Origin: Robertmurraya siralis
GTDB taxonomy: Bacteria > Bacillota > Bacilli > Bacillales > Cytobacillaceae
Direction of reading: 5' to 3'
DNA length: 60,851 nucleotides
NCBI RefSeq assembly: GCF_005502275.1
Contig: NZ_SWLZ01000025.1
Span: 1 to 60,851 of the forward strand
A program made the position numbers and the translations under genes. Below are positions 1 to 8,774 of the stretch, piece after piece. The number at the start of each line of letters is the position of its first letter. Within the stretch, counting starts at the first letter, position 1. The notes beneath the pieces were generated by a model. It saw only the letters and a list, made by a program, of their open reading frames with translations. It had not been told where the DNA came from and ran no database searches.

Positions 1-1
1 G

Positions 2-118
<117 letters not shown>

Positions 119-135
119 GAACATTTTATTAATTT

Positions 136-161
136 TCCGCGGTAGCTCAGTGGTAGAGCAA
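136..161 (+). pseudogene. broken tRNA-Asn, 5' part only
   Basis: The first 26 or so bases are identical to the 5' part of the intact tRNA-Asn at 279 (acceptor 5' strand, D arm). They then run into about 115 bp of unrelated sequence. The identity also covers part of the leader upstream of both copies (ATTAATTT or close to it). This looks like a partial duplication or an interrupted copy. No anticodon or T arm follows, so it cannot be a working tRNA. Confidence 0.75.
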
Positions 162-278
162 CGAGCAAAGCATCATGAAAGTGCTGCGAGTTGTACTCAT
201 CGAGCTGCTACTTGAGCTAACTTTCTGAGATGAGGACAATCGGGAAGTATTCAAGGTAGAGGAATGTATTATTAATTT

Positions 279-353
279 TCCGCGGTAGCTCAGTGGTAGA
301 GCAATCGGCTGTTAACCGATCGGTCGTAGGTTCGAATCCTACCCGCGGAGCCA
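279..353 (+). tRNA. tRNA-Asn (GTT)
   Basis: Full cloverleaf with acceptor TCCGCGG paired with CCGCGGA, D arm, anticodon stem ATCGG/CCGAT around GTT (311-313), T loop TTCGAAT, and an encoded CCA end. Confidence 0.95.
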
Positions 354-397
354 TTTTAGTCACTTTATTAGTAGTATAATTGTGAGCTAGAATGCAT

Positions 398-470
398 GCT
401 TCCATAGCTCAGCAGGTAGAGCACTTCCATGGTAAGGAAGAGGTCACCGGTTCGAGCCCGGTTGGAAGCT
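398..470 (+). tRNA. tRNA-Thr (GGT)
   Basis: Acceptor GCTTCCA pairs with TGGAAGC. The anticodon stem CTTCC/GGAAG encloses GGT, and the T loop is TTCGAGC. CCA is not encoded, unlike the Asn, Val, Tyr, Gln and second Thr genes of the cluster. Confidence 0.93.
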
Positions 471-488
471 CTTTGAAAATGACATTGC

Positions 489-560
489 GGCCCCTTGGTC
501 AAGCGGTTAAGACACCGCCCTTTCACGGCGGTAACACGGGTTCGAATCCCGTAGGGGTCA
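489..560 (+). tRNA. tRNA-Glu (TTC)
   Basis: Acceptor GGCCCCT with AGGGGTC, anticodon stem CCGCC/GGCGG with loop CTTTCAC giving TTC, T loop TTCGAAT. CCA is not encoded. Confidence 0.93.
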
Positions 561-587
561 TATTAAAGTTGCACTTGTTGCAACTTT

Positions 588-663
588 GGAGGATTAGCTC
601 AGCTGGGAGAGCACCTGCCTTACAAGCAGGGGGTCGGCGGTTCGATCCCGTCATCCTCCACCA
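588..663 (+). tRNA. tRNA-Val (TAC)
   Basis: Acceptor GGAGGAT with ATCCTCC, anticodon stem CTGCC-type around TAC, T loop TTCGATC, encoded CCA. Part of the closely spaced tRNA operon. Confidence 0.93.
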
Positions 664-755
664 ACATTTTTTCGCGGTAGCGAAAATAATGTACTTCTTT
701 ATTTTTTCGCGTCAATGAAATAATATATCTTTTAATTTTTTGTGTTAATATGTAT

Positions 756-831
<76 letters not shown>

Positions 832-843
832 TTTTTATGTTTC

Positions 844-927
844 GGAGGGGTAGCGAAGTGGCTAAACGCGGCGGACTGTAAATCCGCTCCTTCGGGTTCG
901 GCGGTTCGAATCCGTCCCCCTCCACCA
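844..927 (+). tRNA. tRNA-Tyr (GTA)
   Basis: Class II tRNA of 84 nt with a long variable arm (CTCCTTCGGG region). Acceptor GGAGGGG with CCCCTCC, anticodon GTA, T loop TTCGAAT, encoded CCA. Confidence 0.93.
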
Positions 928-1089
928 ACCTTTTTTCGCAATAGCGAAAATAAGGCACCATTATTAATTACAAAGTCAGTAACAAATTTTCATTATAGGG
1001 CGCTAGTGGAAATAAGAGTTATATCATAAAAACATAAAAACAGGACAAGCTATAAGTAGTCCTTTTTATTTTTGAATTTTACATATTAT

Positions 1090-1164
1090 TGGGCTATAGC
1101 CAAGTGGTAAGGCAACGGACTTTGACTCCGTCATTCGTAGGTTCGAATCCTGCTAGCCCAGCCA
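1090..1164 (+). tRNA. tRNA-Gln (TTG)
   Basis: Acceptor TGGGCTA with TAGCCCA, anticodon stem ACGGA/TCCGT with TTG, T loop TTCGAAT, encoded CCA. It lies 6 bp before tRNA-Lys. Confidence 0.94.
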
Positions 1165-1170
1165 ATTTTA

Positions 1171-1243
1171 GAGCCATTAGCTCAGTCGGTAGAGCATCTG
1201 ACTTTTAATCAGAGGGTCGAAGGTTCGAGTCCTTCATGGCTCA
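1171..1243 (+). tRNA. tRNA-Lys (TTT)
   Basis: Acceptor GAGCCAT with ATGGCTC, anticodon stem TCTGA/TCAGA around TTT, T loop TTCGAGT. Last tRNA of the cluster, followed directly by an intrinsic terminator. Confidence 0.94.
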
Positions 1244-1245
1244 TA

Positions 1246-1277
1246 CCTCTTAAGATAGTTATCTTAAGAGGTTTTTT
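1246..1277 (+). terminator. terminator of rRNA-tRNA operon
   Basis: Perfect 11-bp stem CCTCTTAAGAT / ATCTTAAGAGG with a 4-nt loop, followed by TTTTTTG. Confidence 0.92.
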
Positions 1278-1684
1278 GTTTTATCATGCTATCATGAATC
1301 TATGATAAAGGCGGTTATTTTAGAATTTCGATAGGTTTCAAAAAATTTCTAGACTTAAATTATTTCCAGAATAATGATTCGTGAGGGAAGTCCGATAAAG
1401 TGACTATTACATTAAATCATCATGTAAGTAAGTCTATTTATAAAAAATCATTGAAAGCCCGTATGTACATATCTAATTATTTCTACGATGTATAAGTCAT
1501 TTATAGTCTCGAGCTATTATTGCTCTTCAGCTGATTCTCTTTTCCCAGCTTTAAATCTCCATTTTATGCGAATATTAACTTCAATATTGTTCAAAATACT
1601 CCATGTATTTATATGAATGTGTATGCTCTGGTATTTGGATTTTACTGAATTTTCAAACGTATATATATACATTATTTTGTCGAG
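1278..1684. other. gene-free AT-rich spacer
   Basis: About 400 bp between the tRNA terminator and the rocF promoter. I see no convincing gene, RNA or repeat here. A reading frame on the minus strand overlaps rocF and has no ribosome binding site, so it is not called. Confidence 0.6.
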
Positions 1685-1712
1685 TTGAGTCAAAGGAATG
1701 TAAGCGTATAAA
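1685..1712 (+). promoter_or_regulatory. candidate SigA promoter of rocF
   Basis: TTGAGT at 1685-1690 and TATAAA at 1707-1712 are separated by 16 bp. They lie about 35 bp before the GTG start and 20 bp before the GGGAGGG ribosome binding site. Confidence 0.5.
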
Positions 1713-1745
1713 ATAAGAGTAAGACAAGATGGGAGGGAAAAGCAG

Positions 1746-2642
1746 GTGCGAAAGTTATCTATTATCGGGATGCCGATGGATTTGGGGCAAATGAGGCGTG
1801 GTGTAGATATGGGGCCAAGTGCCATTCGCTACGCGGGAGTAAATGAAAGGTTACAAATGTTATTTGATGAAGTGATTGATCTTGGTGATATTTCAATTGG
1901 GAGACCGGAGGTTCGGATTGATAAGGAGTCAAAGCTAAGGAATCTTGAATTGATTGCTGAGAAAACGGCTATCCTAGCTGACAAAGTAGATGAAGTCATT
2001 CAATCCGGCGCCTTCCCTTTAGTGTTGGGTGGCGATCATAGTATTGCCATAGGAACTCTAGCAGGTGTATCTAGGCACTATCAGAATCTGGGCGTAATCT
2101 GGTACGATGCTCACGGTGATCTAAATACGGCTGAAACATCACCGTCTGGTAACATTCATGGAATGCCCTTAGCTGTCAGTATTGGTTTAGGGCATCCGTT
2201 GTTAACGAAGATAGGCGGTTATCAACCAAAAGTAAAACCTGAAAATATCGTGATTATTGGCGCTCGTTCATTAGATGAAGGCGAGAGAGCACTCATTAAA
2301 GAAAAGGGAATTAGAGTCTATACAATGCATGAAATTGATCGTTTAGGGATGACAAAGGTCATGGAAGAATCAATTCAATATTTACAGGAACGGACAGATG
2401 GGGTACATTTGTCACTGGATTTAGATGGGTTGGACCCAACAGATGCGCCTGGAGTCGGAACTCCGGTGAATGGAGGGATAAGCTATCGTGAAAGCCATTT
2501 AGCGATGGAGATGTTAGCTGAATCGGAAATTATCACTTCAGCTGAATTTGTTGAAGTAAATCCAATCTTAGATGAGAAAAACAAAACAGCGTCAGTGGCG
2601 GTGGCTTTAATGGGTTCCTTATTTGGTGAGAAATTATTATAA
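1746..2642 (+). CDS. rocF: arginase
   Basis: Arginase hydrolyses L-arginine to ornithine and urea in the cytosol, the first step of arginine catabolism. The 298-aa product has the family's usual length and the manganese-binding motifs in order: GGDHS near residue 97, DAHGDLNT near 120 and SLDLDGLDP near 225. The GTG start is chosen because GGGAGGG lies 8 bp upstream. A stem-loop closes the transcript. In several Bacillus genomes rocF sits directly before sigW, as here, although the two have separate transcription signals. The family and function are clear; an agmatinase is less likely because of length and motif spacing. Confidence 0.93.
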   Translation: MRKLSIIGMPMDLGQMRRGVDMGPSAIRYAGVNERLQMLFDEVIDLGDISIGRPEVRIDKESKLRNLELIAEKTAILADKVDEVIQSGAFPLVLGGDHSIAIGTLAGVSRHYQNLGVIWYDAHGDLNTAETSPSGNIHGMPLAVSIGLGHPLLTKIGGYQPKVKPENIVIIGARSLDEGERALIKEKGIRVYTMHEIDRLGMTKVMEESIQYLQERTDGVHLSLDLDGLDPTDAPGVGTPVNGGISYRESHLAMEMLAESEIITSAEFVEVNPILDEKNKTASVAVALMGSLFGEKLL

Positions 2643-2675
2643 AATGTAATAGAGAGACATATTTGATAGTAAGGG

Positions 2676-2710
2676 CTGCACCCCCAACGCTAGGTATGGG
2701 GGTGCAGTTT
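2676..2710 (+). terminator. rocF terminator
   Basis: Perfect 10-bp stem CTGCACCCCC / GGGGGTGCAG followed by TTT. It also lies just past the stop of the converging minus-strand spo0E-like gene, so it may serve both genes. Confidence 0.8.
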
Positions 2711-2714
2711 ACTA

Positions 2715-2873
2715 TTATTTTAGGGTTTCTTCGTATTCTTGATACTGATTTAACAAAACATCAAGTTCTTTGCTAAGCTTAAGTACTTCTTCATCTGTAA
2801 GTGAAGTCGAGGCGGCAATGGAGATCATTTGATTACGACACGATTCAATTTCCTGTAATAATTTTGTCCTCAT
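2715..2873 (-). CDS. Spo0E-like aspartyl-phosphate phosphatase
   Basis: A 52-aa protein on the minus strand, beginning MRTKLLQEIESCRNQM and containing SKELDVLLNQY (residues 34-44), which matches the Spo0E signature SxxLDxLIxxY. Family members dephosphorylate Spo0A~P and so restrain entry into sporulation. The size is typical of the short Bacillus paralogues. The ribosome binding site AAAGGATGG lies 5 bp before the ATG. It sits alone, converging on rocF and divergent from sigW. Which response regulator it acts on cannot be told from sequence. Confidence 0.88.
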   Translation of the reverse strand: MRTKLLQEIESCRNQMISIAASTSLTDEEVLKLSKELDVLLNQYQEYEETLK

Positions 2874-3028
2874 AACACCATCCTTTAAATTCTTTATTCC
2901 CGATGTCCAAATTCTTAAACCTTTTTGTTAAAATAGAAGGTATATAAATAATCATGGTTCCATTTACTTACGTAACTTTGATACTTTAGCTTAGAATAGA
3001 GAATTAATAAATTGTTCTCGTAAATAAA

Positions 3029-3055
3029 TGAAACTTTTTCTGCTATCGATTCGTA
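3029..3055 (+). promoter_or_regulatory. SigW-type ECF promoter of sigW operon
   Basis: TGAAAC at 3029-3034, a 17-bp spacer and CGTA at 3052-3055 match the known SigW promoter consensus (TGAAAC, N16-17, CGTA). It lies 38 bp before the sigW start, so the operon is expected to be autoregulated, as in B. subtilis. Confidence 0.88.
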
Positions 3056-3092
3056 TATCGACTAGCCGCATAGAGCGGAGGTAAATAGAAAA

Positions 3093-3656
3093 ATGGATGC
3101 AATAGTCAAAAAAAGAATTAAGCAAGTACTGAAAGGCGATCAAAATGCCTATGCGGAAATAGTTGAAATCTATAAAGATAAAGTATTTCAACTATGCTTT
3201 CGAATGCTGGGGAATCGCCATGAGGCTGAGGACATGGCACAGGAGGCATTTATCCGAGCATATGTAAACATTGCAAGCTTTAATATTGATTTAAAATTTT
3301 CAACGTGGCTATATCGAATTGCCACAAATCTGTGTATTGACCGGATTAGAAAAAAGAAACCGGATTTTTACCTGGATGCGGAGGTCTCTGGTACAGATGG
3401 GTTAACGATGTACTCGCAAGTTCCTTCTGATTCAGCGTTACCAGAGGAAGAGGTCGAAAGTATTGAACTACATGAAACGATCCAGAGAGAGATCGCAAAA
3501 TTACCTGAAAAGTATCGCTCTGTCATCGTTTTAAAGTATATCGAAGAACTTTCGTTAAACGAAATCAGTAAGATTCTGGATATGCCTTTAGGAACAGTTA
3601 AAACCCGAATTCATAGAGGGCGAGAAGCGTTGAGACACCAATTACGGAATGTTTAA
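3093..3656 (+). CDS. sigW: ECF sigma factor SigW
   Basis: The 187-aa protein has sigma region 2 at about residues 20-90 (EAEDMAQEAFIRAY, FSTWLYRIATNLCIDR) and region 4 at about 130-185 (LPEKYRSVIVLKYIEELSLNEISKILDM, TVKTRIHRGREALR). SigW directs RNA polymerase to cell-envelope-stress genes giving resistance to antimicrobial peptides and fosfomycin-type compounds. The ATG follows GCGGAGG by 7 bp. The SigW-type promoter upstream and the anti-sigma gene 15 bp downstream support the assignment over other ECF factors. Confidence 0.95.
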   Translation: MDAIVKKRIKQVLKGDQNAYAEIVEIYKDKVFQLCFRMLGNRHEAEDMAQEAFIRAYVNIASFNIDLKFSTWLYRIATNLCIDRIRKKKPDFYLDAEVSGTDGLTMYSQVPSDSALPEEEVESIELHETIQREIAKLPEKYRSVIVLKYIEELSLNEISKILDMPLGTVKTRIHRGREALRHQLRNV

Positions 3657-3671
3657 TGAGAGGTGAGAACA

Positions 3672-4337
3672 GTGAGTTGTTCTGAAAAATATGTTGCTTA
3701 TATGCATGAATATTTAGATGAGGAGATCTCAACAGAGCATGAAAAGGAACTGAAAGAACATCTTCTAAAATGTCCTGAATGTCAAAAGCATTTTCAGGAA
3801 CTAGAAAAATCTTTGGCTTTAGTAAAGAGTATTGCCCATGTGACAACATCAGATGACTTTACATTGAATGTGATGAATAGATTGCCAAAAGAAAAGAAAA
3901 AAGTAGGTTTCCAAAGATGGTTGAGGCATCATCCGCTGTTAACCGCGGCCTCTTTGTTTCTAGTTTTGATGGTGGGCAGTCTTTTTTCCTCATGGAACAC
4001 AGGCCATAATTTGTCTGTCTCGAAACAGCCAAACCTGATTGTTAAAAATGATACGGTTATTGTACCAGAAGGCGAAGTTGTCAAAGGGGATGTTGTTGTT
4101 CGAAACGGCAGCCTTAGAATTGACGGACAGATTGATGGGAATGTAACCGTTATAAACGGAACGGTTATAAACGGGGAGAAATATTTAGCTTCCGCCGGAG
4201 ATGTTACCGGAGAGATTGAGGAAATCAATGTGATCTTCGAATGGGTATGGTATCATTTGAAGAATATGGCGAAAGAAGCGATTAACTTCTTCGAAGAGTC
4301 GGAGCAGTCACAAGGTGTGACTGCTTTTCTATGGTGA
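3672..4337 (+). CDS. rsiW: anti-sigma-W factor RsiW
   Basis: A 221-aa single-pass membrane protein that holds SigW inactive until cut by the PrsW/RasP proteolytic cascade. The N-terminal zinc-binding anti-sigma motif is visible (HLLKCPECQ near residue 31), followed by a membrane segment (about 85-105, LLTAASLFLVLMVGSLF) and an extracellular tail rich in beta-type repeats (KGDVVVRNGSLRIDG). The second GTG (3672) is chosen because AGAGGTGAG precedes it and the resulting start, MSCSEKY, matches the B. subtilis protein; a GTG nine bases earlier is possible. The C-terminal end ESEQSQGVTAFLW overlaps a hairpin in the DNA. Confidence 0.93.
   Translation: MSCSEKYVAYMHEYLDEEISTEHEKELKEHLLKCPECQKHFQELEKSLALVKSIAHVTTSDDFTLNVMNRLPKEKKKVGFQRWLRHHPLLTAASLFLVLMVGSLFSSWNTGHNLSVSKQPNLIVKNDTVIVPEGEVVKGDVVVRNGSLRIDGQIDGNVTVINGTVINGEKYLASAGDVTGEIEEINVIFEWVWYHLKNMAKEAINFFEESEQSQGVTAFLW
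4303..4329 (+). terminator. hairpin overlapping the rsiW 3' end
   Basis: AGCAGTCAC, a short AAGG loop and TGTGACTGCTTTT form a terminator-like hairpin inside the last codons of rsiW. It would separate sigW-rsiW from the downstream cdaA transcript. Confidence 0.6.
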
Positions 4338-4555
4338 ATAATATTTAATGGATCGATATCTATTGAACTTTAAGGTCCTTTTTATTTGAGCATTGAAGAG
4401 AGGAAGTTTTTAACGAAAGCACTATACCCTCCAGTATGTATGAAGGGTTCATTCTCGCAGGTAACGTTTTTTTTCGATTTTTCCGAAGGCGCACTGAGCT
4501 TTTTTTGTATTGCGGATCTTTCACATGTGATTAAAATGGCGTTTCTTTGAAATAT

Positions 4556-4566
4556 GGTATACTATA
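4556..4566 (+). promoter_or_regulatory. candidate extended -10 promoter of cdaA
   Basis: TATGGTATACT carries a TGn extension before TATACT, about 60 bp upstream of the cdaA start. No good -35 box is visible. Confidence 0.45.
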
Positions 4567-4627
4567 GGGTAAAATGAATCGAAATCAAAGCATGCTTGCT
4601 TTTAAATATATAATTGGAGGAAGTCCC

Positions 4628-5455
4628 ATGTCGATTGGAAATTTCAATCTCTTTGATCTACTGATTAATGCCATTGACATTCTCCTAGTAACTTTCGTGA
4701 TATACAAGCTCATCATGGTGATAAAAGGAACGAAAGCTGTTCAATTGTTAAAAGGAATCTTTGTTGTTTTGATTGTAACTTTGATCAGTGACAAGTTTCA
4801 TTTACAAACGCTTAATTGGATGATGGAGCAAGTACTCATATGGGGAGTCGTCGCATTTGTGATTATATTCCAGCCAGAGTTAAGAAGAGCCTTGGAACAA
4901 TTGGGAAGAGGCGGCTTTTTCTCGCGCTCTGGGCATCAGGAAGAGGATGAACAAGAAAAAATGGTAGAAGCCATTGTGAAGGCAACAGATTATATGGCAA
5001 AACGACGGATTGGAGCCCTTATTTCCGTTGAGCGAGAGACGGGGTTAGCAGACTATATAGAAACTGGAATTCCACTTAATGCGAATATATCATCAGAGCT
5101 ATTAATCAATATTTTTATCCCAAATACACCGTTGCATGATGGCGCAGTAATTTTACAAAAAAATTCTGTTGCCGCAGCAGCATGTTATTTGCCCTTGTCG
5201 GAGAGCCCTTTTATTTCAAAGGAACTAGGGACAAGGCATCGGGCAGCATTAGGTATTAGTGAGGTTACAGATAGCTTAACAGTCATTGTTTCAGAAGAAA
5301 CGGGCTCGATTTCATTAACGAAGAATGGCGAGCTGCATCGTGATCTGAAGCTCGATAAATTCAGAGAGTTAATAGGAGCGGAACTACTGTCCGGGGTAAA
5401 AGCTAAACAGACTTCTTCAGGTCGCTGGAACTGGAGGGGGAAAGCGAATGGATAA
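4628..5455 (+). CDS. cdaA: diadenylate cyclase CdaA (DacA)
   Basis: CdaA makes cyclic di-AMP from two ATP, a second messenger for potassium balance and cell-wall homeostasis. The 275-aa protein has three N-terminal membrane helices (about residues 12-80) and a DAC domain with the catalytic signatures HDGAVI (about 172) and RHRAA (about 204). The ATG at 4628 is used because TTGGAGGAAG precedes it by 6 bp and the product then matches the B. subtilis length; the in-frame ATG 54 bases upstream has no such site. The gene overlaps cdaR by 8 bp and is followed by glmM, the conserved cdaA-cdaR-glmM module in which both partners control cyclase activity. Confidence 0.95.
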   Translation: MSIGNFNLFDLLINAIDILLVTFVIYKLIMVIKGTKAVQLLKGIFVVLIVTLISDKFHLQTLNWMMEQVLIWGVVAFVIIFQPELRRALEQLGRGGFFSRSGHQEEDEQEKMVEAIVKATDYMAKRRIGALISVERETGLADYIETGIPLNANISSELLINIFIPNTPLHDGAVILQKNSVAAAACYLPLSESPFISKELGTRHRAALGISEVTDSLTVIVSEETGSISLTKNGELHRDLKLDKFRELIGAELLSGVKAKQTSSGRWNWRGKANG

Positions 5456-6683
5456 ATATATTAATAAATTGATCGAAAATAAATGGTTTATTCGCGTGAT
5501 AGCGCTAGTGTTGGCATTATTACTTTTTGAAAATGTGAATGAGGAAAATAAATCGGTTGTCAATGTTCCTCAGGATCAAGAATCTGAGGTCATTGAAGCA
5601 GTGCCGGTAACAAGCTATTATGATGCGGACAATCTTGTTGTAACAGGTGTGCCGGAAACTGTGAAGCTGACGTTATCGGGTCCTCGCTCAAATCTTCAGC
5701 AAGCTCTAGCGCAAAGAGGATTTGAAGTATACGTTGATTTAACAGAAGCAGAAATTGGTACCCAAGAAGTACAAATTCAGATTCGGGACATATCAGAAAG
5801 ATTAAAGGTTAGCATTGATCCTGCGACCATTACGGTATCCGTACAAGAAAAAGTATCGAAGGAATTTAGTGTCGAAGCAGAGTTCGATAGCAATATTTTA
5901 GCAGAAGGTTATGTTTCAGATGTTGCCGTTGTAGAGCCGAATAAAGTAACGGTGACAGGGGCGAAGGATGTCGTTGAGAGCATTACGTATGTGAAGGCGA
6001 CATTAGATATAAAAGGGCCAATTAATGAAACGATCAAAAGAGAAGCAAATATATTAGTCCTTGATCAAGCTTTAAATAAATTGGATGTTCTTGTTGAACC
6101 TAGCACGGTTCAAGTGACAATTCCGGTAAAAGCATCAACGAAGACAGTCCCGATCAACATTGTGCAATCGGGAAGATTGCCAGCGGGTGTCACGATTGAA
6201 TCGATCAGATTGGAAAAAGATGAAGCGAAAATCATCGCCCCTGAGGATGTATTAGACAAAACCGATTCAGTCCGGGTAGAACTAGATGTAAGTGAAATTG
6301 AAAAGGATACTGAGCTGACCCTACCTGTCATTATCTCTGAAGGGGTTATTGCCGTTGACCCACAAGTCGTAAAAGTATCGATTCGGGCCAATAAAACAGA
6401 AGATCGAACGTTTTCTAATATTCCTATTGGTATAGAAGGACTATCAAATTCATATGAAGCTGTGTTTCGTGAACCAGCGAATGGCTCGACAAGCCTGACG
6501 CTATCAGGCAGCAGTGGAGACATCGCCTCCTTATCAGCATCAAGCTTTCGCCTTTTTATTGATGCATCAAATTTGGAACCAGGGGAGCATGAAGTCAAGA
6601 TTCAGGTCGATGGACCGAACAATGTGGAATGGAAATTAGCGAGAGAGACTGTGAAAATATTAATAACTCAAGAAGATGAGTAG
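5448..6683 (+). CDS. cdaR: CdaA regulatory protein CdaR (YbbR)
   Basis: A 411-aa extracytoplasmic regulator anchored by one N-terminal membrane segment (about residues 13-27, WFIRVIALVLALLLF). The rest consists of about four YbbR repeats. In B. subtilis and relatives it binds CdaA at the membrane and modulates c-di-AMP synthesis. Its start overlaps the end of cdaA, indicating translational coupling. Length and repeat number are normal. Confidence 0.93.
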   Translation: MDKYINKLIENKWFIRVIALVLALLLFENVNEENKSVVNVPQDQESEVIEAVPVTSYYDADNLVVTGVPETVKLTLSGPRSNLQQALAQRGFEVYVDLTEAEIGTQEVQIQIRDISERLKVSIDPATITVSVQEKVSKEFSVEAEFDSNILAEGYVSDVAVVEPNKVTVTGAKDVVESITYVKATLDIKGPINETIKREANILVLDQALNKLDVLVEPSTVQVTIPVKASTKTVPINIVQSGRLPAGVTIESIRLEKDEAKIIAPEDVLDKTDSVRVELDVSEIEKDTELTLPVIISEGVIAVDPQVVKVSIRANKTEDRTFSNIPIGIEGLSNSYEAVFREPANGSTSLTLSGSSGDIASLSASSFRLFIDASNLEPGEHEVKIQVDGPNNVEWKLARETVKILITQEDE

Positions 6684-6712
6684 TGATTGAATAGGAAAAG
6701 GAGCGAGAATAG

Positions 6713-8062
6713 ATGGGTAAATATTTCGGTACGGATGGAGTTCGCGGAGTTGCCAATAGCGAATTAACGCCAGAGCTTGCCTTTAAATTAGGCCGCCTTG
6801 GAGGATATGTTCTAACGAAGGATCAGCCTAGACCAAAAGTTTTAATTGGTCGCGATACACGCATTTCAGGTCATATGCTAGAGGGAGCGTTAGTTGCTGG
6901 GTTACTATCGATTGGTGCGGAGGTCATGCGCTTAGGTGTTATTTCCACCCCAGGGGTCGCCTATTTAACAAAAGTACTCGGGGCGCAAGCTGGAGTCATG
7001 ATTTCAGCGTCGCATAATCCAGTTGCTGACAATGGGATCAAATTTTTTGGTTCAGATGGTTTTAAGCTTTCGGATGAACAAGAGCAGGAAATTGAGCAAT
7101 TATTGGACATGGCAGAGGATGAGTTACCAAGGCCAGTCGGTGAAAATCTTGGACAAGTTAATGATTATTTTGAAGGTGGTCAAAAGTACCTGCAATTCTT
7201 AAAGCAAACGGTGGACGAGGACTTTTCCGGCATACATATTGCTTTGGATTGTGCTCATGGTGCGACATCTTCATTGGCAGCACACTTATTCGCTGATCTT
7301 GAAGCGGATTTATCGACAATGGGGGCTTCTCCTAATGGTCTTAATATTAATGATGGGGTTGGTTCTACTCATCCAGAAGCATTGGCGGCCTTCTTAAAAG
7401 AAAAAGAAGCAGATGTCGGTCTTGCTTTTGATGGAGATGGCGATCGCCTCATTGCCATTGATGAGAATGGAGACATCGTTGACGGTGATCAAATCATGTT
7501 CATATGTGCGAAATATATGCATGCCAATGGACGCTTAAAGCATAACACTGTTGTTTCTACTGTGATGAGCAATCTTGGCTTTTATAAAGGCCTTGAAGCA
7601 AATGAAATCAAGAGCGTACAAACAGCAGTTGGCGACCGTTATGTGGTTGAAGAAATGAAGAAAAACGGTTTTAATTTGGGGGGCGAGCAGTCCGGCCATA
7701 TTATTTTCTTAGAATACAATACGACAGGTGATGGTCTGTTGACAGGGCTGCAGCTCGTCAATATTATGAAAATGACAAAAAAGAAGTTATCAGAGCTTGC
7801 CGCTGAAATGGAAAAATTCCCGCAAAAGCTTGTCAATATTCTTGTTACAGATAAACATCATGTCACCGATAACGAAAAAGTAAAAGCGATTATTGCAGAA
7901 GTAGAAGCTGAGATGAATGGCAATGGTCGTATTTTAGTTCGTCCGTCCGGAACGGAGCCATTGGTTCGTGTTATGGCAGAGGCGCCGACAGAAGAGCAGT
8001 GTCAATCATACGTAGAACGTATTGCTGAGGTTGTTAAAGAGGAAATGGGACTTCAAGAATAA
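6713..8062 (+). CDS. glmM: phosphoglucosamine mutase
   Basis: GlmM converts glucosamine-6-phosphate to glucosamine-1-phosphate for UDP-GlcNAc, the precursor of peptidoglycan and teichoic acid. The 449-aa protein opens [12 protein letters not shown], has the phosphoserine loop ISASHNP near residue 98, the metal-binding loop DGDGDR near 240 and the substrate-binding GEQSGH near 323. The phosphate-binding RPSGTEP lies near 407. It is 29 bp from cdaR in one operon; GlmM is also known to bind and inhibit CdaA. Confidence 0.96.
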   Translation: MGKYFGTDGVRGVANSELTPELAFKLGRLGGYVLTKDQPRPKVLIGRDTRISGHMLEGALVAGLLSIGAEVMRLGVISTPGVAYLTKVLGAQAGVMISASHNPVADNGIKFFGSDGFKLSDEQEQEIEQLLDMAEDELPRPVGENLGQVNDYFEGGQKYLQFLKQTVDEDFSGIHIALDCAHGATSSLAAHLFADLEADLSTMGASPNGLNINDGVGSTHPEALAAFLKEKEADVGLAFDGDGDRLIAIDENGDIVDGDQIMFICAKYMHANGRLKHNTVVSTVMSNLGFYKGLEANEIKSVQTAVGDRYVVEEMKKNGFNLGGEQSGHIIFLEYNTTGDGLLTGLQLVNIMKMTKKKLSELAAEMEKFPQKLVNILVTDKHHVTDNEKVKAIIAEVEAEMNGNGRILVRPSGTEPLVRVMAEAPTEEQCQSYVERIAEVVKEEMGLQE

Positions 8063-8286
8063 AGAGAGAGATCCTATTAAGGATAAAAACATACTGCAGA
8101 AATTTTTATTTTGAACTCTAATATTTAGTGTTATACGTCTAGCGCAAGTAGCCTTTCGCCTATATAACTTTAGGTTCTCCTACGATAGATTAATTTCGAT
8201 TCGCTATCGCTTATCGATTTTCGTTATCGAAAGACCAGACCCTTCCAGTTTGTGTGGCGATGTTCAAGGCACTTGCGCATTTGTTT
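8063..8286. other. glmM-glmS spacer, first part
   Basis: Gene-free. It contains a weak ATCCT/AGGAT hairpin just after glmM and a stretch with several TATCG repeats around 8190-8240 (short inverted pairs such as TATCGATTTTCGTTATCGA). No function is assigned. Confidence 0.4.
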
Positions 8287-8326
8287 TGCATAAGGGACTT
8301 TTGACAGCCCTTATGCATATTTTATG
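8287..8326 (+). terminator. terminator upstream of glmS promoter
   Basis: Perfect 10-bp stem TGCATAAGGG / CCCTTATGCA followed by TATTTTATG. It likely ends the cdaA-cdaR-glmM transcript. Confidence 0.75.
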
Positions 8327-8357
8327 ATTAGAGAGCTTTTTGCCATCCAGTTATTAG

Positions 8358-8386
8358 TTGACGTGAATAGAATTCTAGGTTATGAT
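8358..8386 (+). promoter_or_regulatory. SigA promoter of glmS
   Basis: TTGACG, 17 bp, TATGAT: a near-consensus housekeeping promoter, giving a leader of about 380 nt that contains the glmS ribozyme. Confidence 0.82.
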
Positions 8387-8525
8387 GAACCTGTTTTTGT
8401 AAGAAATTCTTTTTTCTTGTAACCTTTCACCATCTTGGTTCGTCTATTGTATTTGTAACAAGAATTTTTTTTGCAAAAGCTTTACTCAAAATAGAAAGGT
8501 GGGCAGAAGGCATTGATTTTTTAAA

Positions 8526-8690
8526 GCGCCTGAACTAATTACTGGAGCGAAGGAGTAGTTAGTTGACGAGGAGGAGGTTTATCGAATGTTCGGCGGATAC
8601 CTCCCGGTTGTAGATGCCAACCGTCATTTCTTCTTTAAAACATCAAGGCGACTTGGTGGACAAAGAGAAGAAAAGCTGCATCACATCATA
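8526..8690 (+). ncRNA. glmS ribozyme riboswitch
   Basis: The self-cleaving ribozyme uses glucosamine-6-phosphate as coenzyme; cleavage exposes the glmS mRNA to degradation and so gives feedback control. The conserved parts are visible in order: AGCGCC at the cleavage site (cut expected between 8525 and 8526), TTGACGAGGAGGAGGTTTAT near 8562, TCGGCGGATACCTCCCGG near 8590 and the downstream pseudoknot and stem region to about 8690. The 3' limit is approximate. Confidence 0.93.
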
Positions 8691-8710
8691 AGATTTTAAA
8701 ATACAGAGAT

Positions 8711-8754
8711 AAGGGGGCAAGTGCCCCTTATATGTAAAGGATTCTTGCCCCCTT
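8711..8754 (+). promoter_or_regulatory. two alternative hairpins in glmS leader
   Basis: GGGGGCAAG at 8713-8721 pairs perfectly with CTTGCCCCC at 8744-8752. The same G run can instead pair within AAGGGGGCAAGTGCCCCTT (8711-8729). The two structures exclude each other. The larger one ends 7 bp before the glmS ribosome binding site and has only a weak T tract. Confidence 0.6.
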
Positions 8755-8774
8755 GTTTGGGAGGAAGAATAAAT

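Noticed and set aside
217-405. Reading frame on the minus strand over tRNA-Asn
   Set aside because: It is the antisense of the tRNA cluster and has no ribosome binding site. Such frames are common artefacts of tRNA genes.
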